Shown here one piece after another: positions 35,247 to 45,121 of a DNA stretch of 64,000 nucleotides. Every line of letters starts with the position of its first letter. Position 1 is the stretch's first letter. This DNA is from Poseidonibacter lekithochrous (lineage in GTDB: Bacteria; Campylobacterota; Campylobacteria; Campylobacterales; Arcobacteraceae), in assembly GCF_018861145.1 (NCBI RefSeq), contig NZ_JAHKQT010000017.1:1-64000 (forward strand), written 5' to 3'. The position numbers and the translations under genes are program-made. Below the pieces are notes generated by a model, which did not search any database, was not told the DNA's origin, and saw only the letters and a list, made by a program, of their open reading frames with translations.

Positions 35247-35266
35247 GTATTATAATATGTATTATA
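35247..35266. promoter_or_regulatory. Candidate operator/promoter of the Phd-like gene
   Basis: GTATTATA occurs twice, 12 bases apart, 15-34 bases upstream of the ATG, within a stretch also containing TATAAT-like -10 sequences on both strands. Antitoxins of this family often autoregulate at such sites; binding here is inferred. Confidence 0.35.
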
Positions 35267-35347
35267 GCACAAAATAAAGATTATCTTAATAATAAATAGA
35301 GTAGTTAATTTAGATTTATAGTAATTAAAGAAAGAAGATTTTGGGAT

Positions 35348-35389
35348 AAAAATGTATAATTACCTATTAAACTATATGTAATTATACAT
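35348..35389 (-). terminator. Terminator after phoH
   Basis: A perfect 12-bp inverted repeat ATGTATAATTAC / GTAATTATACAT with a 14-base loop, followed on the minus strand by TTTTAT. Confidence 0.7.
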
Positions 35390-35397
35390 GTAAAATA

Positions 35398-36801
35398 TTA
35401 CTTAGAGAATATCAATTCAGCCCATTCTGTAATTGGACCTCTTAGTACTTTTTGTAATTTAATTGCGAATGTATTTACTAATGTACTTTCGTTTTTTGTT
35501 GATTTTAAAAGTGTTGTTAATGAATTTGTATATTTATTTACATAGAAATTATCGATTTGTTTATTTGAACCTAGAATCACAACTTTAGATGTATTATCTA
35601 TTCTTGATAATACCATTTGCATTGTTTTATTAGACATATTTTGAGCTTCATCAATTATTATAAATGAGTTTGATATAGTTCTTCCTCTCATTTCTCCTAC
35701 CCACATTGTTTCAATACTATAGTTTTGAATCATCTGCTCAACTCTTGATGTTACTTCACTATCATCTAATTCACTTATATTTTCTATGTTTTTTTTAGAA
35801 TTTCTTTTTTTATGTTCACTTCTTATAATATATTCTAAACTATCCATTAGTGGATGATTATAAATTTTAAATTTTTCTTCAAATCCTGGTAAATATCCAA
35901 TATCTTCACCTTTATCAAGTGATTCAACAGAGTTTCTAATATAGATTATTTTTTGATACTTCTTTTGTCTTACAAGTTTTAGAGCGCCACTTAAAGCAAG
36001 TAAAGTTTTTCCTGATCCAGCTTTTGCTTCTACTATTAACACATTATATATATGTGAAATAATTGCATTTGAAAAGAACAACTGTTCTTTATTTAGTGGA
36101 GTAATTATCTGATTTCTTATCTCGATTTCATCTAAAACTTTAATTCTTTTATTTTGAATATTTGCTAAGACTACTTGATCAGAATCTTTTACTTTAAAAC
36201 AATATGAATAATTATAAGGTTTATGCTCTTTATCAAATAAAGATATTTCTTTATTGTCAAAATCTTCTAGGTCCTCAAATTTTATCTCTATATCCTTTAT
36301 AAATTCGTACTTAAAGTCATCACTAGTCGAACCTGTTAAGGAGTGCGTTTTTATATCAAGAGATATAGCTCTTGTTCTTGCCATGATATCAAGTGATAAA
36401 AATTCTATATTATTTTTATAATATATTTTTGAAAAACTAGCTATTTCTAATATCTTTCTATCGTTAATTATATTTAATGAAACATTTTTTGTATTTATAT
36501 TATATTCATCTTTAGAGATGATATCTATAATTGCATTTTGTTGATTTTCTATTTCTAATCTTATTATTTTATATCCATCTTTAGAAATTGATTCTTTAAT
36601 TATTGAGTTTTCTAAAATTCTTGCAAACTCTCTTGCTTGAAAGTTTATTTCATCGAAACCAGATTTTTTACTATCAATTTCATCAAGTACTGTTTCTGGT
36701 AATATAATTAGATTTTCACTTTCAGCTGATAGTTTAAATATATTTGTAGCATCTTCTAATAATATATTTGTATCAAGAACATAATATTTATCAAATATCA
36801 T
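35398..36801 (-). CDS. PhoH-family ATPase with N-terminal PIN domain
   Basis: A 467-residue PIN-PhoH fusion (PhoH2 type). The N-terminal PIN ribonuclease-like domain has the acidic residues of YVLDTNILLED and ETVLDEIDSKK. The ATPase domain has Walker A VEAKAGSGKTLLAL near residue 258 and Walker B IIIDEAQNM near residue 385. PhoH2 proteins of other bacteria show RNA helicase/RNase activity. It overlaps hemJ by 4 bases, and a terminator follows. Confidence 0.88.
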   Translation of the reverse strand: MIFDKYYVLDTNILLEDATNIFKLSAESENLIILPETVLDEIDSKKSGFDEINFQAREFARILENSIIKESISKDGYKIIRLEIENQQNAIIDIISKDEYNINTKNVSLNIINDRKILEIASFSKIYYKNNIEFLSLDIMARTRAISLDIKTHSLTGSTSDDFKYEFIKDIEIKFEDLEDFDNKEISLFDKEHKPYNYSYCFKVKDSDQVVLANIQNKRIKVLDEIEIRNQIITPLNKEQLFFSNAIISHIYNVLIVEAKAGSGKTLLALSGALKLVRQKKYQKIIYIRNSVESLDKGEDIGYLPGFEEKFKIYNHPLMDSLEYIIRSEHKKRNSKKNIENISELDDSEVTSRVEQMIQNYSIETMWVGEMRGRTISNSFIIIDEAQNMSNKTMQMVLSRIDNTSKVVILGSNKQIDNFYVNKYTNSLTTLLKSTKNESTLVNTFAIKLQKVLRGPITEWAELIFSK

Positions 36802-37322
36802 TTTGCATCCTTTGGTGTTTGTTTTAATACTTTATAAACTAAGAACGCTCCAACTAGTAAAGTTATAACTGTAAATAGTATTGAAAATGTTTTTGTAATT
36901 ACGTACCCTACAATTAAAAGTGATAATACAGTTGGCACTTCATTATAAGCTCTAAAGAAATTACCAGATTTTTTACAAATCCCCTGCTCTAATTGCTTCA
37001 TATAATATCCAAGTGAATAAGAATATATTACTAATAAAAAAGCAAATAAAAGTTTTGCATGCATCCAGCCTCCAGCTTCACTAGATAATAAATATGGGTT
37101 TAAATAAAGCATAGTTGCTCCACTAATTATTGTTGCCCACATTGCAGGAATACCGATGTATTTATACATTTTATATTCTTGAATTTTAACAACTTCTACA
37201 AAGTCTGGTTTATCTTTATGTTCAGTATGATAAACATAAAGTCTTGGTTGATAAAAGAGCATTGCCATCCATGACATAAATGCCATTACGTGAAAAGTTA
37301 ATATCCAAGTGTAGTATTCCAT
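36798..37322 (-). CDS. hemJ: Protoporphyrinogen oxidase HemJ-like membrane protein
   Basis: A 174-residue membrane protein of the HemJ/UPF0093 (CopD-superfamily) type, which oxidises protoporphyrinogen IX in heme synthesis. The N-terminal helix with conserved histidine (WILTFHVMAFMSWMAMLF), the motif QPRLYVYH, a later W-x-H-A-K-L segment in helix three and four or five hydrophobic helices fit the family. It lies between rarA (3 bases) and phoH (4-base overlap), an operon by spacing only. Confidence 0.85.
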   Translation of the reverse strand: MEYYTWILTFHVMAFMSWMAMLFYQPRLYVYHTEHKDKPDFVEVVKIQEYKMYKYIGIPAMWATIISGATMLYLNPYLLSSEAGGWMHAKLLFAFLLVIYSYSLGYYMKQLEQGICKKSGNFFRAYNEVPTVLSLLIVGYVITKTFSILFTVITLLVGAFLVYKVLKQTPKDAK

Positions 37323-37324
37323 TC

Positions 37325-38509
37325 TTAGTCCTCATGTTTTATTTTCTTAAGCCATTCATTCAGAGTCTTTTCATATCCAATATTTTTACTCTCATAAAAT
37401 TTTAAATCTTTTTCTAAATACTCTTGTTTAACATAACCACCAAAATCATGTGGATATAAGTAGCCTATATGCTGCGAATCTAAATGTTTTGGTATATTGA
37501 GTAGTTCGCCATCTTTTATGTCTTGTAGAGCTTTATTGATAGCTTTATAAGCACTATTAGATTTTGGAGAAGATGCTAGATAAATTATACACTGCGCTAA
37601 CATGATTCTTGATTCAGGGTAACCAATTTTATTACATGCAGTCATTGTATTTACACTTAAATTAAAAGCATGAGGATTTGCATTACCAATATCTTCACTT
37701 GCAAAGATTACAAGACGTCTAGTGATAAAATCTACACTCTCCCCCGCATTTATTAATCTACTCATATAATATAAAGCTGCATCAACATTTGAGCCTCGAA
37801 TGGATTTTATCATTGCACTTGCTAAATCATAATGTGTATCAGATGAAGATACTCCATCCCCTATTACATTTTCTCTTAACTCTTTTACTAAAGAGATATC
37901 AATATCTTTTGATACTTTATATGAAAAGTTTAAAAGTGTAAGCATAGCTCTGGCATCTCCAGAACTTGAATGAATTAAATGCTCTTTAGCTTCTTTAGAT
38001 ATATTTACATCAATATCCTTTAAAGCAATAGCTAAAATCTTTTGCATTTCTTCTTTTGTAAAAGCTTTAAACTCGTAAAGAAAAGATCTAGAACGAATTG
38101 CATTTGTTAAAGTAAAAAATGGATTTTCAGTACTTGCACCTATAATTGTTGCATCATAATTTTCCATTATAGGAAGTAAAACTTCTTGTTGATTTTTTGA
38201 GAGTCTATGTACTTCATCTATAAATATTAAAGGTTTAATTAAAGCATTTTTATATCTATCAAATACTTTACGTAAATCTTCAACTTTTATACTAGTTGCA
38301 TTAAAATAGTAATAATCTGTATCTATTTCACGAGCTATAATTTTAGCTAAGGTAGTTTTTCCAGTTCCAGGTTTGCCATAAAAAAATAGATGAGGAATAT
38401 CTCTTTTTTTGATAAGTTTATAAAGGGCTTTGTCTTTTGAGATTATATGAGATTGACCAACAAAGTTTTCTAAGTTTGTTGGTCTAAGTTTGTTAGAAAG
38501 ATCTGTCAT
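37325..38509 (-). CDS. rarA: Replication-associated recombination protein RarA
   Basis: A 394-residue AAA+ ATPase (MgsA/RarA) related to clamp loaders, acting at stalled replication forks. Visible are LRPTNLENFVGQSHII, Walker A FYGKPGTGKTTLAKII, Walker B LIFIDEVHRLSKNQQ, sensor IGASTENPFF and arginine-finger region AIRSRS. I prefer the ATG at 38509 (MTDLSNKLRP); the in-frame ATG at 38521 adds MKVK. Both overlap the end of rluB, so translation is coupled. Confidence 0.9.
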   Translation of the reverse strand: MTDLSNKLRPTNLENFVGQSHIISKDKALYKLIKKRDIPHLFFYGKPGTGKTTLAKIIAREIDTDYYYFNATSIKVEDLRKVFDRYKNALIKPLIFIDEVHRLSKNQQEVLLPIMENYDATIIGASTENPFFTLTNAIRSRSFLYEFKAFTKEEMQKILAIALKDIDVNISKEAKEHLIHSSSGDARAMLTLLNFSYKVSKDIDISLVKELRENVIGDGVSSSDTHYDLASAMIKSIRGSNVDAALYYMSRLINAGESVDFITRRLVIFASEDIGNANPHAFNLSVNTMTACNKIGYPESRIMLAQCIIYLASSPKSNSAYKAINKALQDIKDGELLNIPKHLDSQHIGYLYPHDFGGYVKQEYLEKDLKFYESKNIGYEKTLNEWLKKIKHED

Positions 38510-39299
38510 CTTCACTTTCATTTAAAAAGCTTCTTAAGTTCCTATACTCTTCTTTTGAAAGAAATCTACTTTTTCCAGTAGGCAAGTTATTTAATGAAAT
38601 TCCACCAAATTCATATCTTTTTAAATCCATAATATCAAGTCCAAAGTGTGCAAAGAATCTTCTTAATTCTCTGTTTTTACCTTCAACAATTGCTACTTTA
38701 ATTTTAGAAAAGTTTTCATTATTTGATTGAATACTGTAACCTATAAAAGGAGCAAATGTCATTGATTTAATTTTACTTGTTTTAAATGCACCATCAGTTG
38801 CATCTTCAAGTTCTAAACCTTGCATCATTGCTGATTCTACTTTTGGTCCAATAGATCCATTTACTTTTAATTTATATTTTCTTTCTAAATTTGAGTGCAT
38901 TAAAGCATCAACAATTTTAACTGAATCTGATAAAAGTAATAATCCTTCACTAGCATAGTCTAAACGTCCTACAGACATAAAGTGTTGATACCTCTTATCC
39001 AGTGAATCATAAATAGTTTTTCGACCTTGTGGGTCTTTTTTAGATACTATTTCACCTTTTGGTTTATTATATATAATAACAGTAGGTAGTTTATTTTTAT
39101 CTTCTTTGATTAAAGTTTTATTGATATGTACTTCATCATCAATTGTTACTTTAGTTGCTAAATTATCAACTACTTTACCATTAACTTTTACTTTACCCTC
39201 TTCTATTAATCTATCAGCTTCTCGTCTTGAGTATTTACTATTATGAGATAAAAATTTATTTAATCTTGTCTCTTCTAGTTCTTCTACTTCTTTTTTCAT
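38493..39299 (-). CDS. rluB: 23S rRNA pseudouridine synthase, RluB/RsuA family
   Basis: A 268-residue enzyme with an N-terminal S4 RNA-binding domain (RLNKFLSHNSKYSRREADRL) and a catalytic domain with the aspartate motif VGRLDYASEGLLLLS and the downstream RELRRFFAHFGLDIMDLKR. RluB-type enzymes modify 23S rRNA; RsuA-type assignment to 16S cannot be fully excluded. It abuts kpsF/gutQ upstream and overlaps rarA downstream. Confidence 0.9.
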   Translation of the reverse strand: MKKEVEELEETRLNKFLSHNSKYSRREADRLIEEGKVKVNGKVVDNLATKVTIDDEVHINKTLIKEDKNKLPTVIIYNKPKGEIVSKKDPQGRKTIYDSLDKRYQHFMSVGRLDYASEGLLLLSDSVKIVDALMHSNLERKYKLKVNGSIGPKVESAMMQGLELEDATDGAFKTSKIKSMTFAPFIGYSIQSNNENFSKIKVAIVEGKNRELRRFFAHFGLDIMDLKRYEFGGISLNNLPTGKSRFLSKEEYRNLRSFLNESEDDRSF

Positions 39300-40261
39300 T
39301 ATTTTATACCAGCTTCTATTAAGTCATGTATATGAAGAACACCAATTAGTTTATCTTCTTCATCTGTTACAATCAATAATTGTATTTTATAGTCTTCTAT
39401 TACTTGCAAGGCATCACTTGCTAATAAATCTTTATTCTTTAAAGTTTTAGGGTTTTTTGAAGCTAATTCTTCTACTTTACAATCAATTGTAAAGTCGTCA
39501 TTCATTAAAGCTCTTCTTAAATCTCCATCACTTAATAATCCAATAACCTTGGTATCTTTATCAGTGATAATTACACTTCCAAGTCTACCTTCACTCATTT
39601 TTAAAATGGCATCTTTAAGTTTTGTTTCACGTGAAACGATTGGAAGATTATCACGTCTAAGTAAATCATCCACTTTAATAAATAGCTGTTTACCTAAACT
39701 TCCACCAGGGTGGAATGATGCGAAATCTTCTCTTTTAAAATCTCTTTTCTTCATTAAACAAACAGCTAATGCATCACCCATTGCCATTGTAAGTGTTGTT
39801 GATGACATTGGAGCAACATCTAGAGGACAACCCTCTTTTTCTACGTTAATATTGATAAATACATCAGAATACTTTGCTAATGTAGAGTTTTCATTTCTAG
39901 CCATTGCAATTAATGGAATATTAAATCTTTTAAGATGAGGAAGAATTTGAACCAATTCTTCACTCTCTCCTGAGTATGAAATACCAAGAACAATATCTTC
40001 TTTTCCAATCATTCCTAAATCACCATGCATGGCTTCAGTAGGATGAAGGAAGAATGAACTAGTACCAGTACTTGCAAGTGTAGCTGCTATTTTTGTTCCA
40101 ACAAGTCCTGATTTACCAACACCTGTAACAATAAGTTTACCTTTTGAATTTACAATTAAATCAATAGCTTTGTCTATATCAAAAGATATTTTTCCTGCTG
40201 CTTTTTCTAATTCCTTAGCTTCTGTTAACAGTGTATCTTTAACTATTTGTTTAAAATCCAT
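39299..40261 (-). CDS. kdsD: KpsF/GutQ-family arabinose-5-phosphate isomerase
   Basis: A 320-residue isomerase converting ribulose-5-phosphate to arabinose-5-phosphate for Kdo and lipopolysaccharide synthesis. An N-terminal SIS domain (VTGVGKSGLVGTKIAATLAS, LGISYSGESEELVQ, FHPGGSLGKQL) is followed by two CBS domains. The start at 40261 follows AAGGAGAAAAG; an in-frame ATG at 40297 would overlap RNase J and lacks such a site. A parS-like 16-mer sits inside the gene. Order rsmA-rnj-kpsF is as in Helicobacter. Confidence 0.92.
   Translation of the reverse strand: MDFKQIVKDTLLTEAKELEKAAGKISFDIDKAIDLIVNSKGKLIVTGVGKSGLVGTKIAATLASTGTSSFFLHPTEAMHGDLGMIGKEDIVLGISYSGESEELVQILPHLKRFNIPLIAMARNENSTLAKYSDVFININVEKEGCPLDVAPMSSTTLTMAMGDALAVCLMKKRDFKREDFASFHPGGSLGKQLFIKVDDLLRRDNLPIVSRETKLKDAILKMSEGRLGSVIITDKDTKVIGLLSDGDLRRALMNDDFTIDCKVEELASKNPKTLKNKDLLASDALQVIEDYKIQLLIVTDEEDKLIGVLHIHDLIEAGIK
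39623..39638. promoter_or_regulatory. parS-like ParB-binding site, copy 3
   Basis: TGTTTCACGTGAAACG matches the parS consensus at 15 of 16 positions, including the CACGTG centre. It lies inside the kpsF/gutQ-family coding region and encodes Val-Ser-Arg-Glu-Thr on the minus strand. Confidence 0.75.
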
Positions 40262-40271
40262 TCTTTTCTCC

Positions 40272-42254
40272 TTATTGTACAAATATAGTAGGTACAATCA
40301 TTGGGTATTTTTTGTATTTTCTAATACAATGTTTTCTTACAACTTTTCTTAATTCATCTTCTAACATTCTAGAGTTTTTGAAAATACCTGGTTTTGCATT
40401 TGCTAAGAATGTTGCTAATAAATCTTCAATCTCTTTTGCAAAGAATTTATCTTGTTTATCAGGAACTAAACCAAATGATGTAACTTTTGCTCTATCAGCT
40501 AATGTTCTATCATTTTCATTTATTTGTGCAACAATCATAACAACACCTTCATTAGCCATTGTTTGTCTATCAATTACAATATCATCAGAAATTTTATGAT
40601 TTAATTGATTATCAATATAAACTTTTCCAGATTTTACTGTTTTTATCTTTTTCATATATTTAGGAGTTACTTCAATTTGCTCCCCTGCATTCATAATATA
40701 TAAGTTTCGCTCTAATACACCACAATCGATACCTGTTTTACCATGTTTTAAAGCATGGTTATACTCACCATGAACTGGCATAAAGAATTTAGGTTTAACT
40801 AATCTTAACATTAATTTTTGTTCTTCTTGAGCAGCATGTCCTGATACGTGAATATCTGGATAATCTTGGTATGCTACTTTTGCCCCTGCTTTTAATAAGT
40901 TATTTAAAATTCCAGAAACACTTGCTTCATTTCCAGGAATTGCTTTAGCAGATAATACAATTTGATCTGTTGGCTTGATTTTAATATGTCTATGCTCATG
41001 AATTGCCATTCTATATAGTGCTGACATTGGTTCTCCTTGAGAACCAGTTGTAACAATTAGAACCTCATTATCTTTATACTTATTAACTTCATGTGCGTCA
41101 ATAAAAGAATCTTTTGGAAATTTAACATATCCTAAACCCATTGCTAAGTCTAAGTTTTTTTCCATTGATCTACCAATAACACATACTTTTCTTCCACTTG
41201 CAATTCCTCTATCAATTGCTTGAGAAACTCTGTGAATATTTGATGAGAATGTAGACATAATTACTCTACCTTTTGCTCCAGCAAAAATTCTATCAAATGT
41301 TGGTCCTACAGTTTTTTCTGTTCTTGTAAATCCTGGTGAGTGTGAATTAGTTGAATCAGATGTTAATAATAAAACACCCTTCTCCCCATAGTATGCAAGT
41401 CTATGTAAATCTGTTGGATAACCATCAATTGGAGTATGATCAATTTTAAAGTCACCTGTGTGAATCATTGTTCCAGCTTCAGTTGTTACAGCAATTGCAG
41501 ATGAATCAATAATTGAGTGAGTAACATGCATCCATTCAACTTCAAATTCGCCTATTTTAATAGGTTTCCTTTTTTCAATACATCTAAAGAATTTTCTAAA
41601 TTCTCTCATTTTATGTTCATCAAATTTTGAACCAATCATTTCTAATGGTAAAGATGTTCCATAAATTGGGAATTGCATTTCTTTAAATAAATAAGGCATT
41701 GCACCAATATGATCTTCATGTCCATGAGTAATAATAACTGCTTCAATTTTATGTTTGATTTCTCTTAAGTAAGTAAAATCAGGAATTAAGATATCAACAC
41801 CATGCATAGTTTCATCAGGGAAATTCATACCAACATCAACAATAATTGCAGACTTTTCAGTCTCAATAATCATCATATTTCCACCAATTTCGCCTAGTCC
41901 ACCTAAAGGAGTAATTCTCATTTTTGCAGATGTGTTTAAGTTTAATTTATAGTGTGGATTTAATCTATCTTTTTGAATTTTTTCATTAACTAAGTGACCT
42001 TTTTTAAGGTCATTCATCCAACCATCACCTGACATCTCTGTAGGTATTTTTGCTTTTGATCTTTTATTAGGGTTTGGCTTCCTATTTTGATTAGGATTAG
42101 CTCTTTGAACCTTTTCTGAAGTTGGTTTTACTTCTTGTGTATTATTTTTCGTTTGCTCTGCAGGAGTATTTATAGCAGGCTTTGCAACAGCTTCTGTTTC
42201 TGTCTTAACAGTAGTATTCTCTTGTTTTATTTCTTCTTTTTTAATTTCTTCCAT
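40272..42254 (-). CDS. rnj: Ribonuclease J
   Basis: A 660-residue metallo-beta-lactamase/beta-CASP ribonuclease, the central mRNA-decay and rRNA-processing enzyme in Campylobacterota, which lack RNase E. A long Lys/Gln/Asn-rich N-terminal extension of about 100 residues precedes the catalytic core, as in Helicobacter RNase J. Core motifs are GLGEIGGNMMIIE, the metal site ITHGHEDHIGAMPYL, SDSTNSHSPGFTRTE, and the beta-CASP HVSGHAAQEEQKL and PVHGEYNH. It overlaps rsmA by 14 bases. Confidence 0.95.
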   Translation of the reverse strand: MEEIKKEEIKQENTTVKTETEAVAKPAINTPAEQTKNNTQEVKPTSEKVQRANPNQNRKPNPNKRSKAKIPTEMSGDGWMNDLKKGHLVNEKIQKDRLNPHYKLNLNTSAKMRITPLGGLGEIGGNMMIIETEKSAIIVDVGMNFPDETMHGVDILIPDFTYLREIKHKIEAVIITHGHEDHIGAMPYLFKEMQFPIYGTSLPLEMIGSKFDEHKMREFRKFFRCIEKRKPIKIGEFEVEWMHVTHSIIDSSAIAVTTEAGTMIHTGDFKIDHTPIDGYPTDLHRLAYYGEKGVLLLTSDSTNSHSPGFTRTEKTVGPTFDRIFAGAKGRVIMSTFSSNIHRVSQAIDRGIASGRKVCVIGRSMEKNLDLAMGLGYVKFPKDSFIDAHEVNKYKDNEVLIVTTGSQGEPMSALYRMAIHEHRHIKIKPTDQIVLSAKAIPGNEASVSGILNNLLKAGAKVAYQDYPDIHVSGHAAQEEQKLMLRLVKPKFFMPVHGEYNHALKHGKTGIDCGVLERNLYIMNAGEQIEVTPKYMKKIKTVKSGKVYIDNQLNHKISDDIVIDRQTMANEGVVMIVAQINENDRTLADRAKVTSFGLVPDKQDKFFAKEIEDLLATFLANAKPGIFKNSRMLEDELRKVVRKHCIRKYKKYPMIVPTIFVQ

Positions 42255-43035
42255 CTTTTACCTTTGTATACAATTGGCTATACAAAGATGAACTAACTTC
42301 ATGAGGTCTTATATTATCACTAAGATCTAATTCTTCATAATACTTAGATACTAAATCTTTACTTATAATAGAAGAAAGGTTTTTTGATAATTTCTTTCTT
42401 GGCTGTACAAAACATGCCTTAAGAAATTTATTAAAATCTTTATCTATTGATTTATTCATATCTTTTCTAATATAAAGTATTGAAGACATAACTTTTGGTC
42501 TTGGATCAAATGATTCAGGAGGAACATCAAATAATATTCGTGATTCAATTGAAACTAAATCAGCAATAACTCCTAAAGATGAGAACTCTTTATCCTTAGG
42601 CTTTGCCGAGAATTTTAAAGCTACTTCTTTTTGGATCATTACAATGATACTTTCACAGTTGTCGTCTTCAAACGCTCTTAATATAATATTCGTTGCAATA
42701 TAGTATGGTAAGTTTGCGATTAAATCGTATTTACCATTATGTAGAGTTTCTTGTTTATCCCAAGCTTCTAAAACATCAGTGTGGATCAGTTTTAGTCTAT
42801 TCTCTTCTATTTCTATTGCAAATTTTGACTCTAAAATACTGATTAAATCAGTATCTACTTCATAAGCAGTCATCTCTTTGTACTTGACTAGATTTTTAGT
42901 CAAATCACCTAATCCAGGCCCAATTTCCACCAGGTAGTTATTATTGTTGGGCATCGATTGGATGATCTTATCCAAAACCGTAGTATCTTTTAAAAAATTT
43001 TGACCATATCGTTTTTTTGCTTTTATATTTTCCAT
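42241..43035 (-). CDS. rsmA: 16S rRNA dimethyladenosine transferase RsmA/KsgA
   Basis: A 264-residue SAM-dependent enzyme that dimethylates two adjacent adenosines near the 3' end of 16S rRNA. Visible are [18 protein letters not shown] motif [14 protein letters not shown] and the catalytic [14 protein letters not shown]. It heads the minus-strand operon rsmA-rnj-kpsF/gutQ-rluB-rarA-hemJ-phoH, whose members overlap or nearly abut, and is divergent from hisF. Confidence 0.95.
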   Translation of the reverse strand: MENIKAKKRYGQNFLKDTTVLDKIIQSMPNNNNYLVEIGPGLGDLTKNLVKYKEMTAYEVDTDLISILESKFAIEIEENRLKLIHTDVLEAWDKQETLHNGKYDLIANLPYYIATNIILRAFEDDNCESIIVMIQKEVALKFSAKPKDKEFSSLGVIADLVSIESRILFDVPPESFDPRPKVMSSILYIRKDMNKSIDKDFNKFLKACFVQPRKKLSKNLSSIISKDLVSKYYEELDLSDNIRPHEVSSSLYSQLYTKVKDGRN

Positions 43036-43108
43036 AATTGCAAAGAGTATAACTGCTTTTAACTTACATTTAGATAAGATAATATCTAATAATAATAAAG
43101 GAATTTAT

Positions 43109-43870
43109 TTGAGTAGTTTTGCAAAAAGAATTATACCTTGTTTAGATGTAGATAACGGAAGAGTTGTAAAGGGAGTTAACTTTGTTGGACTTCGTGATGC
43201 AGGGGATCCTGTAGAAGTTGCAAAGAGATATAATAATGAAGGTGCAGATGAAATAACTTTTTTAGATATTACTGCAAGTCATGAAAATAGAGGAACAATT
43301 GTTGATATTGTAAAAGAAGTTGCAAAAGAAGTTTTTATTCCTCTTACTGTTGGTGGTGGTATTAGAAAACTAGAAGACATTTATAAGTTGTTAAATGTTG
43401 GATGTGACAAAGTTTCTATTAATTCTTCAGCTGTTACTAATCCAGATTTAATAAATGAAAGTGCAAAAAGATTCGGTTCACAGTGTATTGTTACTGCAAT
43501 TGATGTTAAAAAAGTAGAAGATGGCTCTTATCATGTTTTTGTAAAAGGTGGTAGAGAAGATACAGGACTTGATGCAGTAGAATGGGCAAAAGAAGTATAT
43601 AATAGGGGTGCAGGTGAAATTTTACTTACATCTATGGATACAGATGGTGCTAAAACTGGATTTGAGCTTAATATTACTAAACAAATTTCATCAATAATTG
43701 ATATTCCAGTGATTGCAAGTGGTGGTGCTGGAACTATGGAACATATGAAAGAAGCTTTTGATCATGGAGCTAGTGCTGCTTTAGCTGCATCTATTTTCCA
43801 TTTTAAAGAAATAGATATTATGGATTTAAAAAGATATTTAAGAGCTAATAACATTCCTGTAAGGATATAA
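43109..43870 (+). CDS. hisF: Imidazole glycerol phosphate synthase cyclase subunit
   Basis: A 253-residue TIM-barrel enzyme, the synthase subunit that with HisH closes the imidazole ring in histidine synthesis. The N-terminal [16 protein letters not shown] with catalytic Asp, the phosphate-binding [11 protein letters not shown] and [17 protein letters not shown] are intact. The start is TTG at 43109 with AAAGGAATTTA upstream; no nearby ATG would keep the N-terminus. It opens a compact plus-strand run reaching gltX. Other his genes are not in the window. Confidence 0.94.
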   Translation: MSSFAKRIIPCLDVDNGRVVKGVNFVGLRDAGDPVEVAKRYNNEGADEITFLDITASHENRGTIVDIVKEVAKEVFIPLTVGGGIRKLEDIYKLLNVGCDKVSINSSAVTNPDLINESAKRFGSQCIVTAIDVKKVEDGSYHVFVKGGREDTGLDAVEWAKEVYNRGAGEILLTSMDTDGAKTGFELNITKQISSIIDIPVIASGGAGTMEHMKEAFDHGASAALAASIFHFKEIDIMDLKRYLRANNIPVRI

Positions 43871-43871
43871 A

Positions 43872-44561
43872 ATGAAATTTAGAATAATATTTACATTTTT
43901 ACTCGCCCTACTTTTACCAATGTCTCTATTTTCTTATGAAATAAGCTTCAATAAAAAGTTTTCGAAGCTTGTATCACCAGATCTTTTAACTACATATGTA
44001 AATATTAGTATTGAAAATGATTCTGAAAGATTTATAAATGAAAATATAGAAAAATATAATGATTATATTAAAGGGAATAATTTAATTGAAAAAACTCATG
44101 GGAACTTTACTTTAAGTCCTAAATACAATTATTTTAAAAATACGCAGAAATTTATAGGTTATGTGGGAAGTTTAAAATATACAATTAAAGCAAAAAATGC
44201 AAGTAACTTAAATAGATTTATTAATGATTTAATTGAACTTGAGAAAAAGTTAGATAAGAATAATGTGAAACTTAGAATATCAAATGTTTCATGGATAATT
44301 AGTGAAAAACTTTATGATAATAGTTTAGATACTTTACGAATTGATGCTATGACATGGATTGAAAGGTATTCAAAGAGTTTAAAAAATGTTTTATCAAAAA
44401 ATTGTACGGTTAAAAGTATAAATATAAATAAATCAAACAATCAATTGATAAGAGCTAGTCAAATGGAATCCCTTTCTTCAAAAAGAATTTCGAATGTAGC
44501 TCCTGTAAACTCTAATCAAGAAATAAGTATTGAACCAAATTTTCTTTTGGAATGTAAATGA
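43872..44561 (+). CDS. SIMPL/DUF541-like exported protein
   Basis: A 229-residue protein with a signal peptide (LLALLLPMSLFSYE) and a periplasmic domain resembling the SIMPL/DUF541 family (SPDLLTTYVNISIEND, YVGSLKYTIKAKNASNLNRF, ISNVSWIISEKLYDNSLDTL). Functions in this family are mostly unknown. It begins one base after hisF ends and overlaps the next gene by 4 bases (ATGA), so it is translationally coupled. Confidence 0.7.
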   Translation: MKFRIIFTFLLALLLPMSLFSYEISFNKKFSKLVSPDLLTTYVNISIENDSERFINENIEKYNDYIKGNNLIEKTHGNFTLSPKYNYFKNTQKFIGYVGSLKYTIKAKNASNLNRFINDLIELEKKLDKNNVKLRISNVSWIISEKLYDNSLDTLRIDAMTWIERYSKSLKNVLSKNCTVKSININKSNNQLIRASQMESLSSKRISNVAPVNSNQEISIEPNFLLECK

Positions 44562-45094
44562 TTGTTTGTGCAGGAAGAAATGAAACTTTTGAATATGCAC
44601 AAGAAATCGGTGTAGGATTAATAGAATCTGCTATAAATTTAACTAAGATTTGCTTAGTTAAAAAACCTGAGTCTATTCTTTTTATAGGAAGTGCAGGCTC
44701 TTATGGTAAATATGAAGTATTTGATATTATTGAATCTTGTAAAGCTTCTAATATTGAGCTTTCTTTTTTAACAAATAGTTCATATACTCCTTTAGATAAG
44801 ATCTTTGAATCAAATAATGAGATACAAAGAAATGATACTATTGTTAATTCATCAAATTATATATCAATAGATGAAGAGTTAACAGAACAATATAATGAAT
44901 ATGGTATTGGTATTGAGAATATGGAATTTTTCTCTGTTTTACAAGTGGCACTTGAATTCAAAATACCAGTTACTGGAATATTTATAGTAACAAATTATAC
45001 AAATGAAAATGCTCATAAAGATTTTATAAAAAATCATAAAGAAGCGATGAAAAAACTAAGTAAATATTTAGTTGATAAAAATATTATCAAATAA
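44558..45094 (+). CDS. Nucleoside phosphorylase-superfamily protein
   Basis: A 178-residue protein of the PNP/UDP phosphorylase/MTA-SAH nucleosidase superfamily, with SILFIGSAGSYGKYEVFDII (phosphate/ribose loop) and GIENMEFFSVLQVALEF, matching the ribose-binding Met-Glu region. It is shorter than the 230-250 residues usual for MTAN or PNP, mainly at the N-terminus, and catalytic competence is uncertain. It sits between the SIMPL gene and rlmN in a compact run. Confidence 0.7.
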   Translation: MIVCAGRNETFEYAQEIGVGLIESAINLTKICLVKKPESILFIGSAGSYGKYEVFDIIESCKASNIELSFLTNSSYTPLDKIFESNNEIQRNDTIVNSSNYISIDEELTEQYNEYGIGIENMEFFSVLQVALEFKIPVTGIFIVTNYTNENAHKDFIKNHKEAMKKLSKYLVDKNIIK

Positions 45095-45121
45095 TACAAA
45101 ATAAAAAGAAATGGAAAAGTA

